From contig CAIKYI010000536.1 in NCBI GenBank assembly GCA_903831545.1, positions 1-14,730 of the forward strand: DNA of 14,730 nucleotides, given 5' to 3'. The stretch comes from an uncultured Methylobacter sp. Its GTDB lineage: Bacteria > Pseudomonadota > Gammaproteobacteria > Methylococcales > Methylomonadaceae. A model generated the notes under the pieces. The model was not told the origin of the DNA. It saw nothing but the letters and a program-made list of their open reading frames with translations, and ran no database searches. Every line of letters begins with the position of its first letter. The stretch's first letter is position 1. The position numbers and the translations under genes are program-made. Shown in pieces: positions 8,696 to 14,730 of this stretch.

Positions 8696-8990
8696 GGTCG
8701 GGGTGTGTCCATTCGACGCGGTGTCGGGTATGGGCAGGAATCAGCAGGTAATCACCGGCTTTTAATTCAAAGGCCTGGTTGCCGGTTTCGTAAACAATAA
8801 TCGCCTGTCCCTGTAGCAATAACACCCATTCATCCTGCTCCTGGTCATACCATTGACCGGTTGGAGTGCTCTGACCTTTAGATACAATTCTTTCAATCTG
8901 AATATTTTCCCGTTTGAAGAGACATTCAAAGAGTTCTTCGGGCAATTGTTCGGGGATATTGTTAAAAATGTTGGTGATAACTGTATTCAT
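8655..8990 (-). CDS. Small single-domain cupin protein
   Basis: A 111-residue soluble protein. The cupin core is visible in residues 45-107: [15 protein letters not shown] (54-68) is the first cupin strand pair, and [17 protein letters not shown] (78-94) is a good motif 2 with the conserved His at 90. The usual HxH of motif 1 is replaced by an acidic/Gln stretch (DQEQDE, 49-54), so metal binding, if any, must use other ligands such as Asp/Glu, His87 and His90. A C-terminal HLHC (107-110) could contribute too. The ATG at 8990 has no clear ribosome binding site. The gene is convergent with miaA and overlaps its last 41 bases. Function unknown; small cupins range from sugar isomerases to sensors, so no enzymatic role is assigned. 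Confidence 0.85.
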   Translation of the reverse strand: MNTVITNIFNNIPEQLPEELFECLFKRENIQIERIVSKGQSTPTGQWYDQEQDEWVLLLQGQAIIVYETGNQAFELKAGDYLLIPAHTRHRVEWTHPDLNTVWLAVHLHCL

Positions 8991-9049
8991 GTGGTTTTTT
9001 GAATTGTTAACAGGTTTGATTTTATGGATTCAAGGAGGGAATGGTATTG

Positions 9050-9055
9050 TATAAT
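9050..9055 (+). promoter_or_regulatory. Candidate -10 box for the flavoprotein gene
   Basis: A perfect TATAAT lies about 111 bases upstream of the ATG at 9166. The best -35 at 17 bases spacing is GATTCA (9027-9032), a poor match. A long leader of about 100 bases would follow if this is used. Confidence 0.35.
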
Positions 9056-9165
9056 GATCAGAATGGGTAGGCAGATAGGCTGCAAGCACAATAAGCATCA
9101 TGGAAGAATTCAGTATTATTAGTTACACATTGGCAAGTTATAACTTCCTGTCAGGGATAATATAA

Positions 9166-10425
9166 ATGTCGCAATCCTCAGTAAACCGATCAGCTCAAGC
9201 CACTGTTGCAATAATTGGCGGAGGCCCTGCAGGGCTAATGGCAGCCGAGGTATTAAGTCAGGCGGGCGTGAAGGTTGAGCTTTATGATGCAATGCCTTCG
9301 GTTGGGCGAAAGTTTTTGATGGCCGGAAAAGGTGGCATGAATATTACCCATTCCGAGCCCTTTGATAAATTTATGTCGCGCTATGGCTCATCTCAAGCCC
9401 ATCTTGACCCGATGCTCAAGGCTTTTGGTGCCGAGGCTATACGTGATTGGCTTAGTGAGTTAGGAGTTGAGACTTTTATCGGTAGCTCCGGCAAGGTTTT
9501 TCCTGTGACCATGAAAGCTGCACCGTTATTGCGTGCCTGGTTGCATCGGTTGCGTGAGGATGGCGTCAGCTTTAAGATGCGTCATCAATGGCTGGGCTGG
9601 GACGCAGGAATACTGCGTTTTTTAACGCCTTCAGGTGAAACAAAAATTAGCGTAGATGCCGTGGTGCTTGCTTTGGGCGGCGGTAGTTGGGCGCGCCTGG
9701 GTTCAACGGGTGCCTGGGTGCCGTTGCTGCGTGAACAAGGTGTTTCGGTTGAAACGTTAAAACCGGCCAACTGCGGCTTTGAGGTGACTTGGAGCGAATT
9801 TTTTAGCGGTCATTTTGCCGGCCAGCCTTTAAAATCGATACTGGCGTCGTTTACTGATTTGCAAGGGAAGCGCTTTTGCGAGCCCGGAGAATTGATGGTT
9901 ACCGCTGAGGGCGTCGAGGGCAGTTTGATTTATAAAATGTCTGCAAAGGTTCGTGAACAGATTGCGGCAACCGGTTCGGCGATGATTTATCTTGATCTTT
10001 CGCCGGATAAGGACAAGCAGTTTTTAATAGACAGGCTGTCAGTGTCGCGAGGTAAAAATTCCATGGCAAATCATTTGCGTAAACGCATTGGCCTTGAGGG
10101 GGTAAAGGCCGGTTTGCTCAGGGAAGTTTTATTGAAAGACGTTTTTGATGACCCGATTCGCCTTTGCAATACTATAAAAGCGTTACCGCTTAAGCTGGTT
10201 GCGCCCAGGCCAATCGATGAGGCCATCAGCACTGCAGGTGGCGTTAACTTTAATGCCCTCAACGAGCAGTTAATGATACGCTCGAAGCCCGGTACATTTT
10301 GCGCCGGAGAAATGCTTGATTGGGAAGCTCCGACCGGTGGTTATTTATTAACCGCCTGCTTTGCGAGCGGGCGAGTGGCAGGATTAGGTGTATTGGACTG
10401 GTTACAACGTGATGATTCGGTATAA
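9166..10425 (+). CDS. FAD-dependent HI0933-like flavoprotein (PP4765/TIGR03862 type)
   Basis: A 419-residue predicted FAD-binding oxidoreductase of the HI0933/BaiN superfamily. The N-terminal Rossmann motif AIIGGGPAGLMAAE is at 15-28, followed by VGRKFLMAGKGGMNITHSE (46-64), diagnostic for this superfamily and close to the PP4765-type subfamily. The C-terminal block FCAGEMLDWEAPTGGYLLTACFASG (about 381-405) completes the FAD site. Substrate and physiological role are unknown for this subfamily. The ATG has AGGGA eight bases upstream (9153-9157), a good ribosome binding site. It is probably soluble: no signal peptide and no membrane segments beyond the hydrophobic Rossmann strand. It appears to be a single-gene unit, divergent from the cupin gene and 196 bases ahead of the RIO kinase. 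Confidence 0.93.
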   Translation: MSQSSVNRSAQATVAIIGGGPAGLMAAEVLSQAGVKVELYDAMPSVGRKFLMAGKGGMNITHSEPFDKFMSRYGSSQAHLDPMLKAFGAEAIRDWLSELGVETFIGSSGKVFPVTMKAAPLLRAWLHRLREDGVSFKMRHQWLGWDAGILRFLTPSGETKISVDAVVLALGGGSWARLGSTGAWVPLLREQGVSVETLKPANCGFEVTWSEFFSGHFAGQPLKSILASFTDLQGKRFCEPGELMVTAEGVEGSLIYKMSAKVREQIAATGSAMIYLDLSPDKDKQFLIDRLSVSRGKNSMANHLRKRIGLEGVKAGLLREVLLKDVFDDPIRLCNTIKALPLKLVAPRPIDEAISTAGGVNFNALNEQLMIRSKPGTFCAGEMLDWEAPTGGYLLTACFASGRVAGLGVLDWLQRDDSV

Positions 10426-10621
10426 TTCACCACCATGATGAGGCATTCTATGTTTTGGTGCCATGGTCGTGATATTTTTAAATCAGTATAAAATTAGCAA
10501 CAGCAGAAGCGTTGCCAACAAACTAAAATTTCAACGAAAGAATTACCGGATCAAAGTTTATGTCGAAGAAAATTGCCGTTAATGTTTTCTGTACTTTTAA
10601 AAACAAAGCATAAGGACTGCA

Positions 10622-11464
10622 ATGAAAACTCCAAAAAGTATTGAACCCCTGGTTCGGGATGGTCTTGTTGACGAGGTGCTTCGTCCGCTAAAGAGCGGTA
10701 AAGAGGCTGCTGTTTATGTTGTGCTTTCGGAAGGCGAAATCCGTTGCGCTAAAGTTTATAAAGATGTGAACAAGCGCGGCTTTCATAAACAGGCTCAATA
10801 TCAGGAAGGACGAAAAGTACGAAATTCCCGTCAGGCTCGCGCCATGGAGAAAAATTCGCGCTTTGGCCGCCAGCAGCAGGAAGAAGTGTGGCAAAACGCA
10901 GAGGTTGATGCCTTGTATCGTCTTGCCGCCGCCGGTGTCCGTGTTCCCAAGCCTTATAATTTTGTCGAGGGCGTGTTATTGATGGAACTGGTCACCGATG
11001 AACATGGCAGCGCTGCCCCAAGACTGAATGATCTGGTCCTGAGTCGGGAGCAAGCTCTGGACTATCATGCCTTGTTAATCAAAGAAGTGGTCAGAATGCT
11101 TTGTGCCGGTTTGGTGCATGGCGATCTTTCCGAATATAACATACTGGTTGATGCCAATGGTCCGGTTATCATCGATCTGCCTCAGGCTGTTGATGCCGCA
11201 GCCAATAACAATGCGTCCAGGATGCTGGAACGTGACGTTGACAATTTAGCCGATTATTTTGGCCGCTTTGCGCCAGAATTGCTGGTCACCCAATACGGTA
11301 AAGAGATCTGGAAGCTTTATGAGGCAGGTGACTTGAATCCCGATGTAGTTCTGACCGGCCGATTCAAGGGCAGTAACAAACAGGCAGATGTCGGCAGCAT
11401 TATGCGGGAAATCAATGATGCCCGGGACGATGCGATACGCCGTCGTTATGAACAAGATGATTAA
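10622..11464 (+). CDS. RIO-type serine protein kinase
   Basis: A 280-residue bacterial RIO1-like kinase, similar in style to the Pseudomonas 'serine protein kinase RIO' proteins. The flexible ATP loop SGKEAAVY is at 25-32, the phosphate-binding Lys is in CAKVYK (K44), the catalytic loop HGDLSEYNIL is at 166-175 (D168, N173), and the metal-binding Asp is in IIDLPQ (D185). This is the RIO pattern, with no activation-loop APE motif and a short C-lobe. Eukaryotic RIO proteins act in small-subunit ribosome maturation; the bacterial targets are not established, so any ribosome role is analogy only. The ATG has an excellent AAGGA five bases upstream (10612-10616). The VF530-type gene starts 14 bases after the stop, so the two are probably co-transcribed. 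The basic segment KQAQYQEGRKVRNSRQARAM (56-75) could bind nucleic acid. Confidence 0.93.
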   Translation: MKTPKSIEPLVRDGLVDEVLRPLKSGKEAAVYVVLSEGEIRCAKVYKDVNKRGFHKQAQYQEGRKVRNSRQARAMEKNSRFGRQQQEEVWQNAEVDALYRLAAAGVRVPKPYNFVEGVLLMELVTDEHGSAAPRLNDLVLSREQALDYHALLIKEVVRMLCAGLVHGDLSEYNILVDANGPVIIDLPQAVDAAANNNASRMLERDVDNLADYFGRFAPELLVTQYGKEIWKLYEAGDLNPDVVLTGRFKGSNKQADVGSIMREINDARDDAIRRRYEQDD

Positions 11465-11478
11465 TGGACCAATGAGTT

Positions 11479-11700
11479 ATGAGTGAACATCAGCCTGAAA
11501 ACCCCCTGCATGGTATTACCCTGGAAGCCCTGCTCACCGAATTAGTGGACGCTTACGGCTGGAGTGAACTCGGTAGACAGATTGATATCAGATGTTTTAA
11601 TAATGATCCCGGCATTAAATCCAGTTTAAAGTTTTTAAGAAAAACGCCGTGGGCAAGAAAGCAGGTTGAAGACTTGTATTTAAAGCATATTCATTTTTAG
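11479..11700 (+). CDS. VF530-family (DUF2132) small DNA-binding protein
   Basis: A 73-residue protein with the VF530 signature: [20 protein letters not shown] (8-27), [19 protein letters not shown], then [21 protein letters not shown]. These small proteins fold as compact helical units and are named DNA-binding from the Vibrio fischeri structure; a cellular role is not known to me. It is nearly full length for the family, with no signal peptide. It lies 14 bases after the RIO kinase stop in the same direction and is therefore probably the second gene of that unit. The region before the ATG (AATGAG) is a weak ribosome binding site, compatible with coupling to the upstream gene. Confidence 0.9.
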   Translation: MSEHQPENPLHGITLEALLTELVDAYGWSELGRQIDIRCFNNDPGIKSSLKFLRKTPWARKQVEDLYLKHIHF

Positions 11701-11705
11701 CACCC

Positions 11706-11739
11706 AGGCTGGCTAAAAACCAGCAGTACCGCCTTTTTT
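11706..11739 (+). terminator. Possible weak terminator after the RIO-VF530 unit
   Basis: GCTGG (11708-11712) can pair with CCAGC (11720-11724) around a seven-base loop, or AGGC (11706-11709) with GCCT (11731-11734). A run of six Ts follows at 11734-11739. The short stem and the nine-base gap to the T-run make this weaker than a classical intrinsic terminator. The same T-run takes part in the inverted repeat upstream of the nuclease gene. Confidence 0.35.
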
Positions 11740-11814
11740 GATTAAGCAATAATCCGTGTAGTTCTTAATCAATTCAGGGATCTTGATAAATGGAAGTTAA
11801 TTCAAAAAAAGGCG
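11730..11814 (+). promoter_or_regulatory. Leader with competing inverted repeats covering the nuclease ribosome binding site
   Basis: CGCCTTTTTT (11730-11739) is the exact reverse complement of AAAAAAGGCG (11805-11814), which contains the Shine-Dalgarno AAGG of the nuclease gene, six bases before its ATG. Separately, TTGATTAAG (11738-11746) pairs perfectly with CTTAATCAA (11764-11772) across a 17-base loop. The two pairings share bases 11738-11739, so they partly compete. This could make translation switchable, but low-complexity A/T tracts make chance plausible, and the transcript start is unknown. Confidence 0.35.
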
Positions 11815-11818
11815 TGTT

Positions 11819-12229
11819 ATGACAAAAAGCAAATTTCTTACCCTGGCTGTAATTGGAATTCAGGTGTGTTTTATTTCCCCAACGGCTTATGGCAGGGTGC
11901 GGAGTGAAGCGGCAAAGAATGTTTTTAAGCACTCCAATCCATGTCCCTCCAACGGTAATAATCACGGCCCCTGTCCGGGCTATGTGATTGATCACATAAC
12001 CCCTTTGGCCTGCAATGGCTTTGACGGACCCTCCAACATGCAATGGCAATCTGTTGCTGACGGCAAGCAAAAAGATAAATGGGAACGTAAGGATTGCCAG
12101 GTGTCTCATTCCGGGAATCGACCAAGACCGCAAGTAGGCACCTATTTCACCGGAAAAAAAGGCGGTTGTTTTACTTATACGACCGGCGTCAGGAAGCGTT
12201 ACGTTGACCGCTCTTTTTGCGGCTATTAA
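11819..12229 (+). CDS. Small exported HNH nuclease
   Basis: A 136-residue protein with a signal peptide: a KSK basic start, a hydrophobic run over about 6-20 and a probable cleavage near AYG-R (residue 25). The mature part carries a compact HNH (beta-beta-alpha metal) motif: VIDHITPLACNGFDGPSNMQW (56-76), with D58-H59 as the catalytic pair, N73 in the expected Asn position and KDKWER (85-90) following. The preceding NPCPSNGNNHGPCPG (40-54) is the conserved N-terminal flank of this family of small proteobacterial HNH proteins; C42, C52 and C64 may form disulphides or a structural site. The C-terminus GGCFTYTTGVRKRYVDRSFCGY (115-136) has two more cysteines and a YVDRSxC motif known from small secreted proteins. 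It probably cuts nucleic acid outside the cytoplasm, for nutrition, competition or DNA uptake; no immunity gene is beside it. The ATG has AAGG six bases upstream. Confidence 0.85.
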   Translation: MTKSKFLTLAVIGIQVCFISPTAYGRVRSEAAKNVFKHSNPCPSNGNNHGPCPGYVIDHITPLACNGFDGPSNMQWQSVADGKQKDKWERKDCQVSHSGNRPRPQVGTYFTGKKGGCFTYTTGVRKRYVDRSFCGY

Positions 12230-12284
12230 GCGACACCAACAACTGATTTTCTTGTGTGCTCTTGACGGTTAAAATGTACAAGCC

Positions 12285-13244
12285 TCAGTGGGCGTGAACG
12301 GCTTTACAAGGATGTAGGGCACAGGAGTGATTGGTTGTGCCCTGTTCAACCTGTAAAGTACAGTGCTGAACAGAGAAACGTTCTTTGAGGGTCTGCACGG
12401 TTGTATCCATAAATAAATCGCCCGGATAGCCGTCAGGCATGACCAGATGAACAGTCAGTGCGCTTTCTGTGGTGCTGATACCCCAGATATGCAAATCATG
12501 AATATCGGTCACGCCCTTACAGTTGCGCAGATAGGATTCCAGCGCTTCCACATCGATATTTGCCGGAACAGCAATTAAAGCCAGCTTTACCGATTCATGT
12601 AACAGTCCCCAGGTGCCAATGACAATCACTGTAACAATCAAAAGACTGGTTATCGGATCAAGCCAATACCAGCCGGTATAGATCATCGCTACCCCGGCAA
12701 GCACAACACCCAGAGAGACTGCCGCATCTGCGGCCATGTGCAGATAGGCACCACGAATATTCAAATCGCCTTTACTGCCCTTGACGAACAGCCAGGCGGA
12801 TAAACCGTTGATAATGATGCCAACACCTGCTACCGCTGTTACCGTCAAACCCGCCACCAGAGGAGGTTCCGAGAAACGTTGAACAGCCTCCAGGGCAATC
12901 GCTCCGCAGGCCACCAAAAGGAACATGGCGTTAGCAAGGGCTGCCAGAATCGAGGTGCTGCGTAAGCCATAAGTGTAACGCGCTGTGGGCGCTTTTTTAG
13001 AAAGGATAGTTGCCCCCCATGCTAACATCAGGCCAAGTACATCAGAAAGGTTGTGTCCGGCATCGGCAATCAGGGCTGTTGAATTCGCAATAAAACCATA
13101 GCTAAGTTCAATGAGGACAAAAACCGTGTTCAAAACGATTGCCAGAGCAAAAGCCCGACCATAATTTTGAGTCTCATTGTGGTTATGATGATGAGAATGC
13201 CCTGCATGTGCGTCTTTAGCTGTGTGAAGGTGATGATCTTTCAT
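12285..13244 (-). CDS. CDF-family zinc/cadmium efflux transporter (CzcD/ZitB type)
   Basis: A cation diffusion facilitator that exchanges cytosolic Zn2+ (or Cd2+, Co2+) for protons across the inner membrane. The TTG at 13247 is in frame, but the ATG at 13244 has GGAAG seven bases upstream and gives 319 residues, normal for the family. A His-rich N-terminus (HAGHSHHHNHN, about 13-23) is followed by six predicted helices. The transport-site pairs are H64-xxx-D68 in HNLSD (helix 2) and H169-xxx-D173 in HMAAD (helix 5), the HD-HD pattern of Zn/Cd members. The C-terminal metallochaperone-like domain includes VTDIHDLHIW (245-254). The extreme C-terminus has HSCALHPCKAVHAH, additional potential metal ligands. 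The gene lies downstream of the histidine kinase on the same strand, 157 bases away; whether they are linked is unclear. Confidence 0.94.
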   Translation of the reverse strand: MKDHHLHTAKDAHAGHSHHHNHNETQNYGRAFALAIVLNTVFVLIELSYGFIANSTALIADAGHNLSDVLGLMLAWGATILSKKAPTARYTYGLRSTSILAALANAMFLLVACGAIALEAVQRFSEPPLVAGLTVTAVAGVGIIINGLSAWLFVKGSKGDLNIRGAYLHMAADAAVSLGVVLAGVAMIYTGWYWLDPITSLLIVTVIVIGTWGLLHESVKLALIAVPANIDVEALESYLRNCKGVTDIHDLHIWGISTTESALTVHLVMPDGYPGDLFMDTTVQTLKERFSVQHCTLQVEQGTTNHSCALHPCKAVHAH

Positions 13245-13404
13245 CAATCTGCTTCCGTGTTTAGGTGGGCGACAAGTTTTTAGGTTATCGTTAAATTATC
13301 ATTCTATTTGGTGAATGATTGCAAGCAGTGCGTTTAATCAGAATGTTAAAAATAATTGATTGGGATTAGTTGCGCAAGGGTCGCTTGACGAGTTGTTTAG
13401 CTGC

Positions 13405-14571
13405 CTATTTTTTAATGGGGAGGGTAAAGTAAAAAGTAGTTCCCTTGCCGGGCTGACTATTAAAATGCAACCTTCCGTTATGGGCTTCGATCAGTGAGCG
13501 ACTGATGGATAAACCCATGCCCATCCCTTCTGCTTTGGTGGTATGAAAAGGCATCAATATTTTTTGTTGCTGGTCTTCATCAATGCCCGGACCGTTGTCT
13601 TTTATGCGCACCTGAATTTCATTGGCCGTCGTCAGGCAACTTTGAATGGTTATTTGGCGTTGTGTTTTTTCGGGTTTGTCGCTAAGAGCATCAATACTGT
13701 TGCGGATTAAATTTATCAGTACCTGTTCAATTTGAATATGATCAATATTAATAATCGGCAGATGCTCATCCAGTTCCAGAGTTAACATGATGTTATTTTG
13801 TTTAAGTCCATCGGCACAGAGATTGATGCAATCAGTAATCAAGGTATTCAAGTCGGTGTTCGAACGCTGTAGCTGCTTGGATTTACAAAAATTTTTCATG
13901 CGATGAATGATGCTGCCAGCGCGTAAGGCTTGTTCCTGAGTTTTTACCGCAACTTCACCCAACTTTATCAAATCGGGGGTTTTATTTTTAATCAGGTTTA
14001 AACTGACTTGCGCATAAGTGGCAATCGCCGTCAGGGGCTGGTTAACTTCATGGGCTATCCCTGAAGCCATTTCACCCATCAGACCCAGGCGTGTGACATG
14101 CGCGAGTTGGGCCAGATGGTCCTGGTCACGCTGTTCCCTAAGTTTACTCTCGGTGATGTTTTCATGACTAACGACCACGCAACCATTTGAATTAAGCATC
14201 CTCGATGCCTTTAAATGGAACCAGTATTGCTGATTTGGTAAAAAGCAGGGGTAATCCAGGTCAAATGTTTCAAGTTTGCCCGCCAGAACCGCTTCTATCC
14301 CATTGCGAGCTTCCCGGGAATCAATGAGGTCAGTCTGATTATAGGACTTGCACGCCTCCAGATAATTATAACCCAGTAAAAAATTATAAGATTCAGGCAG
14401 GCCATTGTCTTTGCTGAACTGTTCCCAGGCGGTATTAACGGCAATAATGACGCCGGACTCATCCAACACCGCGATATGCGCTGTCAGGGAGTTGATTATG
14501 CTGGTAACGAAAGCGTTACTGGTGCAGAGTTTTTCTTCCAATTCCTTACGCTCGCTGATATCTCGACAGGT
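13405..14571 (-). CDS. PAS-domain sensor histidine kinase, 5' end lost at a junction
   Basis: A cytosolic-looking PAS-HisKA-HATPase_c kinase. Numbering is from the TTG at 14541, which is not the real start: upstream codons read STCRDISERKE, a textbook PAC ending of an additional PAS domain, so the protein extends further N-terminally. One PAS domain is visible at about 10-130 (ending SHENITESKLREQ), then HisKA with the phosphoacceptor H164 in GIAHEVNQPLTA (161-172), N-box N281, G1 DNGPGI (315-320), FHTTK (332-336) and G2 GMGMGLSIS (339-347). The HEVNQPL form is typical of FixL/DctB-style HK4 kinases. No response regulator or transmembrane segment is seen. The frame stays open only to 14601, then hits a stop at 14602-14604, with no credible start. 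A low-GC agmatine deiminase fragment begins where it breaks off. Confidence 0.9.
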   Translation of the reverse strand, partial: TCRDISERKELEEKLCTSNAFVTSIINSLTAHIAVLDESGVIIAVNTAWEQFSKDNGLPESYNFLLGYNYLEACKSYNQTDLIDSREARNGIEAVLAGKLETFDLDYPCFLPNQQYWFHLKASRMLNSNGCVVVSHENITESKLREQRDQDHLAQLAHVTRLGLMGEMASGIAHEVNQPLTAIATYAQVSLNLIKNKTPDLIKLGEVAVKTQEQALRAGSIIHRMKNFCKSKQLQRSNTDLNTLITDCINLCADGLKQNNIMLTLELDEHLPIINIDHIQIEQVLINLIRNSIDALSDKPEKTQRQITIQSCLTTANEIQVRIKDNGPGIDEDQQQKILMPFHTTKAEGMGMGLSISRSLIEAHNGRLHFNSQPGKGTTFYFTLPIKK

Positions 14572-14583
14572 ACTGATGAAATA
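14563..14583. other. Junction of two unrelated truncated genes
   Basis: To the left, minus-strand codons match the PAC end of a PAS domain; to the right, plus-strand codons match the middle of agmatine deiminase. There is no intergenic spacer, terminator or start codon. Both matches can be read through a shared stretch of about a dozen bases (ACTGATGAAATA region, 14572-14583), i.e. a microhomology, as expected for a false join or an illegitimate recombination site. Confidence 0.75.
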
Positions 14584-14730
14584 GCTCGTTTTGTAAGTTC
14601 TTCAAAAATTCTTTGTGCATACGAAAATGATGTTCAAGACGAAAATTACGAAAGACTATCGGAGAATTTTAAAATTTTGGAAAATGCACTTGACCAAGAT
14701 GGGAATAAATTTGAAGTAGTTAAACTTCCA
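14572..14730 (+). CDS. aguA: Agmatine deiminase fragment, both ends missing
   Basis: Read by hand on the plus strand, 14572-14730 is open for 53 codons beginning TDEIARFVSSSKILCAYEND and including DENYERLSENFKILENALDQ then DGNKFEVVKLP at the window edge. This pattern (DEIARF, DENY, LENFKIL, DQDG, VVKLP) is characteristic of agmatine deiminase / bacterial peptidyl-arginine deiminase, which converts agmatine to N-carbamoylputrescine. The usual GHxD motif sits just before this point: the Asp is kept, but the Gly-His with the catalytic histidine is not, so the N-terminal half has been lost. The catalytic Cys would lie beyond the edge. GC here is about 31% by hand count, far below the rest. The fragment has no start codon or promoter and looks foreign to the window. 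Confidence 0.7.

Noticed and set aside
9024..9122. Short open frame of about 32 codons starting ATGGATTCAAGG upstream of the flavoprotein
   Set aside because: It includes a TATAAT box and has no credible ribosome binding site, so it is more likely promoter and leader sequence.
10433..10467. ACCATG/CATGGT inverted repeat after the flavoprotein gene as a terminator
   Set aside because: The six-base stem with a long loop and no following T-run is within chance expectation.
11774..12133. 119-codon antisense frame over the nuclease gene
   Set aside because: The sense strand has a signal peptide and an HNH motif; the antisense translation has no recognisable features.
13405..14541. Treating the TTG at 14541 as the real start of the histidine kinase
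   Set aside because: The upstream codons continue a PAC motif in frame (STCRDISERKE), and the only limit is a stop inside the foreign fragment, so the gene is 5' truncated, not complete.
1..14730. CRISPR array, prophage, toxin-antitoxin pair or defence island
   Set aside because: No regularly spaced direct repeats, cas-like, phage or paired toxin-antitoxin genes are visible; the HNH protein is exported and stands alone.

Overview
The window looks like a chromosomal segment of a gammaproteobacterium with roughly 45-50% GC by eye. The gene set fits (cydDC, mutL-miaA, a RIO-type kinase with a VF530-type small protein, a PP4765-type flavoprotein). A Methylococcales-like methanotroph is a reasonable guess from protein style and the dispersed hairpin repeats, but this is inference only. 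I saw no rRNA, tRNA, CRISPR array, transposase, integrase or phage structural gene.

Layout, left to right. A GH17-type beta-glucanase (minus strand) runs off the left edge and is divergent from a GNAT acyltransferase gene (plus). Next comes the minus-strand cydD-cydC operon for a heterodimeric thiol-exporting ABC transporter. A 357-base gap holding a hairpin repeat leads to mutL, and a 314-base gap with further repeat-like sequence separates mutL from miaA. miaA overlaps tail-to-tail with a small cupin gene on the minus strand. The plus strand then carries a FAD-dependent flavoprotein, a RIO-type kinase, a VF530/DUF2132 small DNA-binding protein and a small secreted HNH nuclease. The minus strand follows with a CDF-family zinc/cadmium exporter and a PAS-containing sensor histidine kinase.

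Most genes are housekeeping or common accessory functions: mismatch repair (MutL), tRNA modification (MiaA), periplasmic thiol balance and cytochrome bd maturation (CydDC), metal export (CDF) and signalling (histidine kinase, RIO kinase). Apart from cydDC, the RIO-VF530 pair and the traditional mutL-miaA pairing, the genes show little evidence of acting together. The least ordinary coding gene is the exported HNH nuclease, whose leader can form two competing RNA structures, one of which would cover its ribosome binding site.

The most anomalous feature is at the right edge. At about 14563-14583 the histidine kinase reading frame loses its 5' part and is joined directly to the middle of an agmatine deiminase gene on the opposite strand. 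That last ~150 bases is about 31% GC by hand count, against about 50% just inside. This is either an assembly chimera or a real rearrangement breakpoint. I found no convincing undescribed multi-gene system here.
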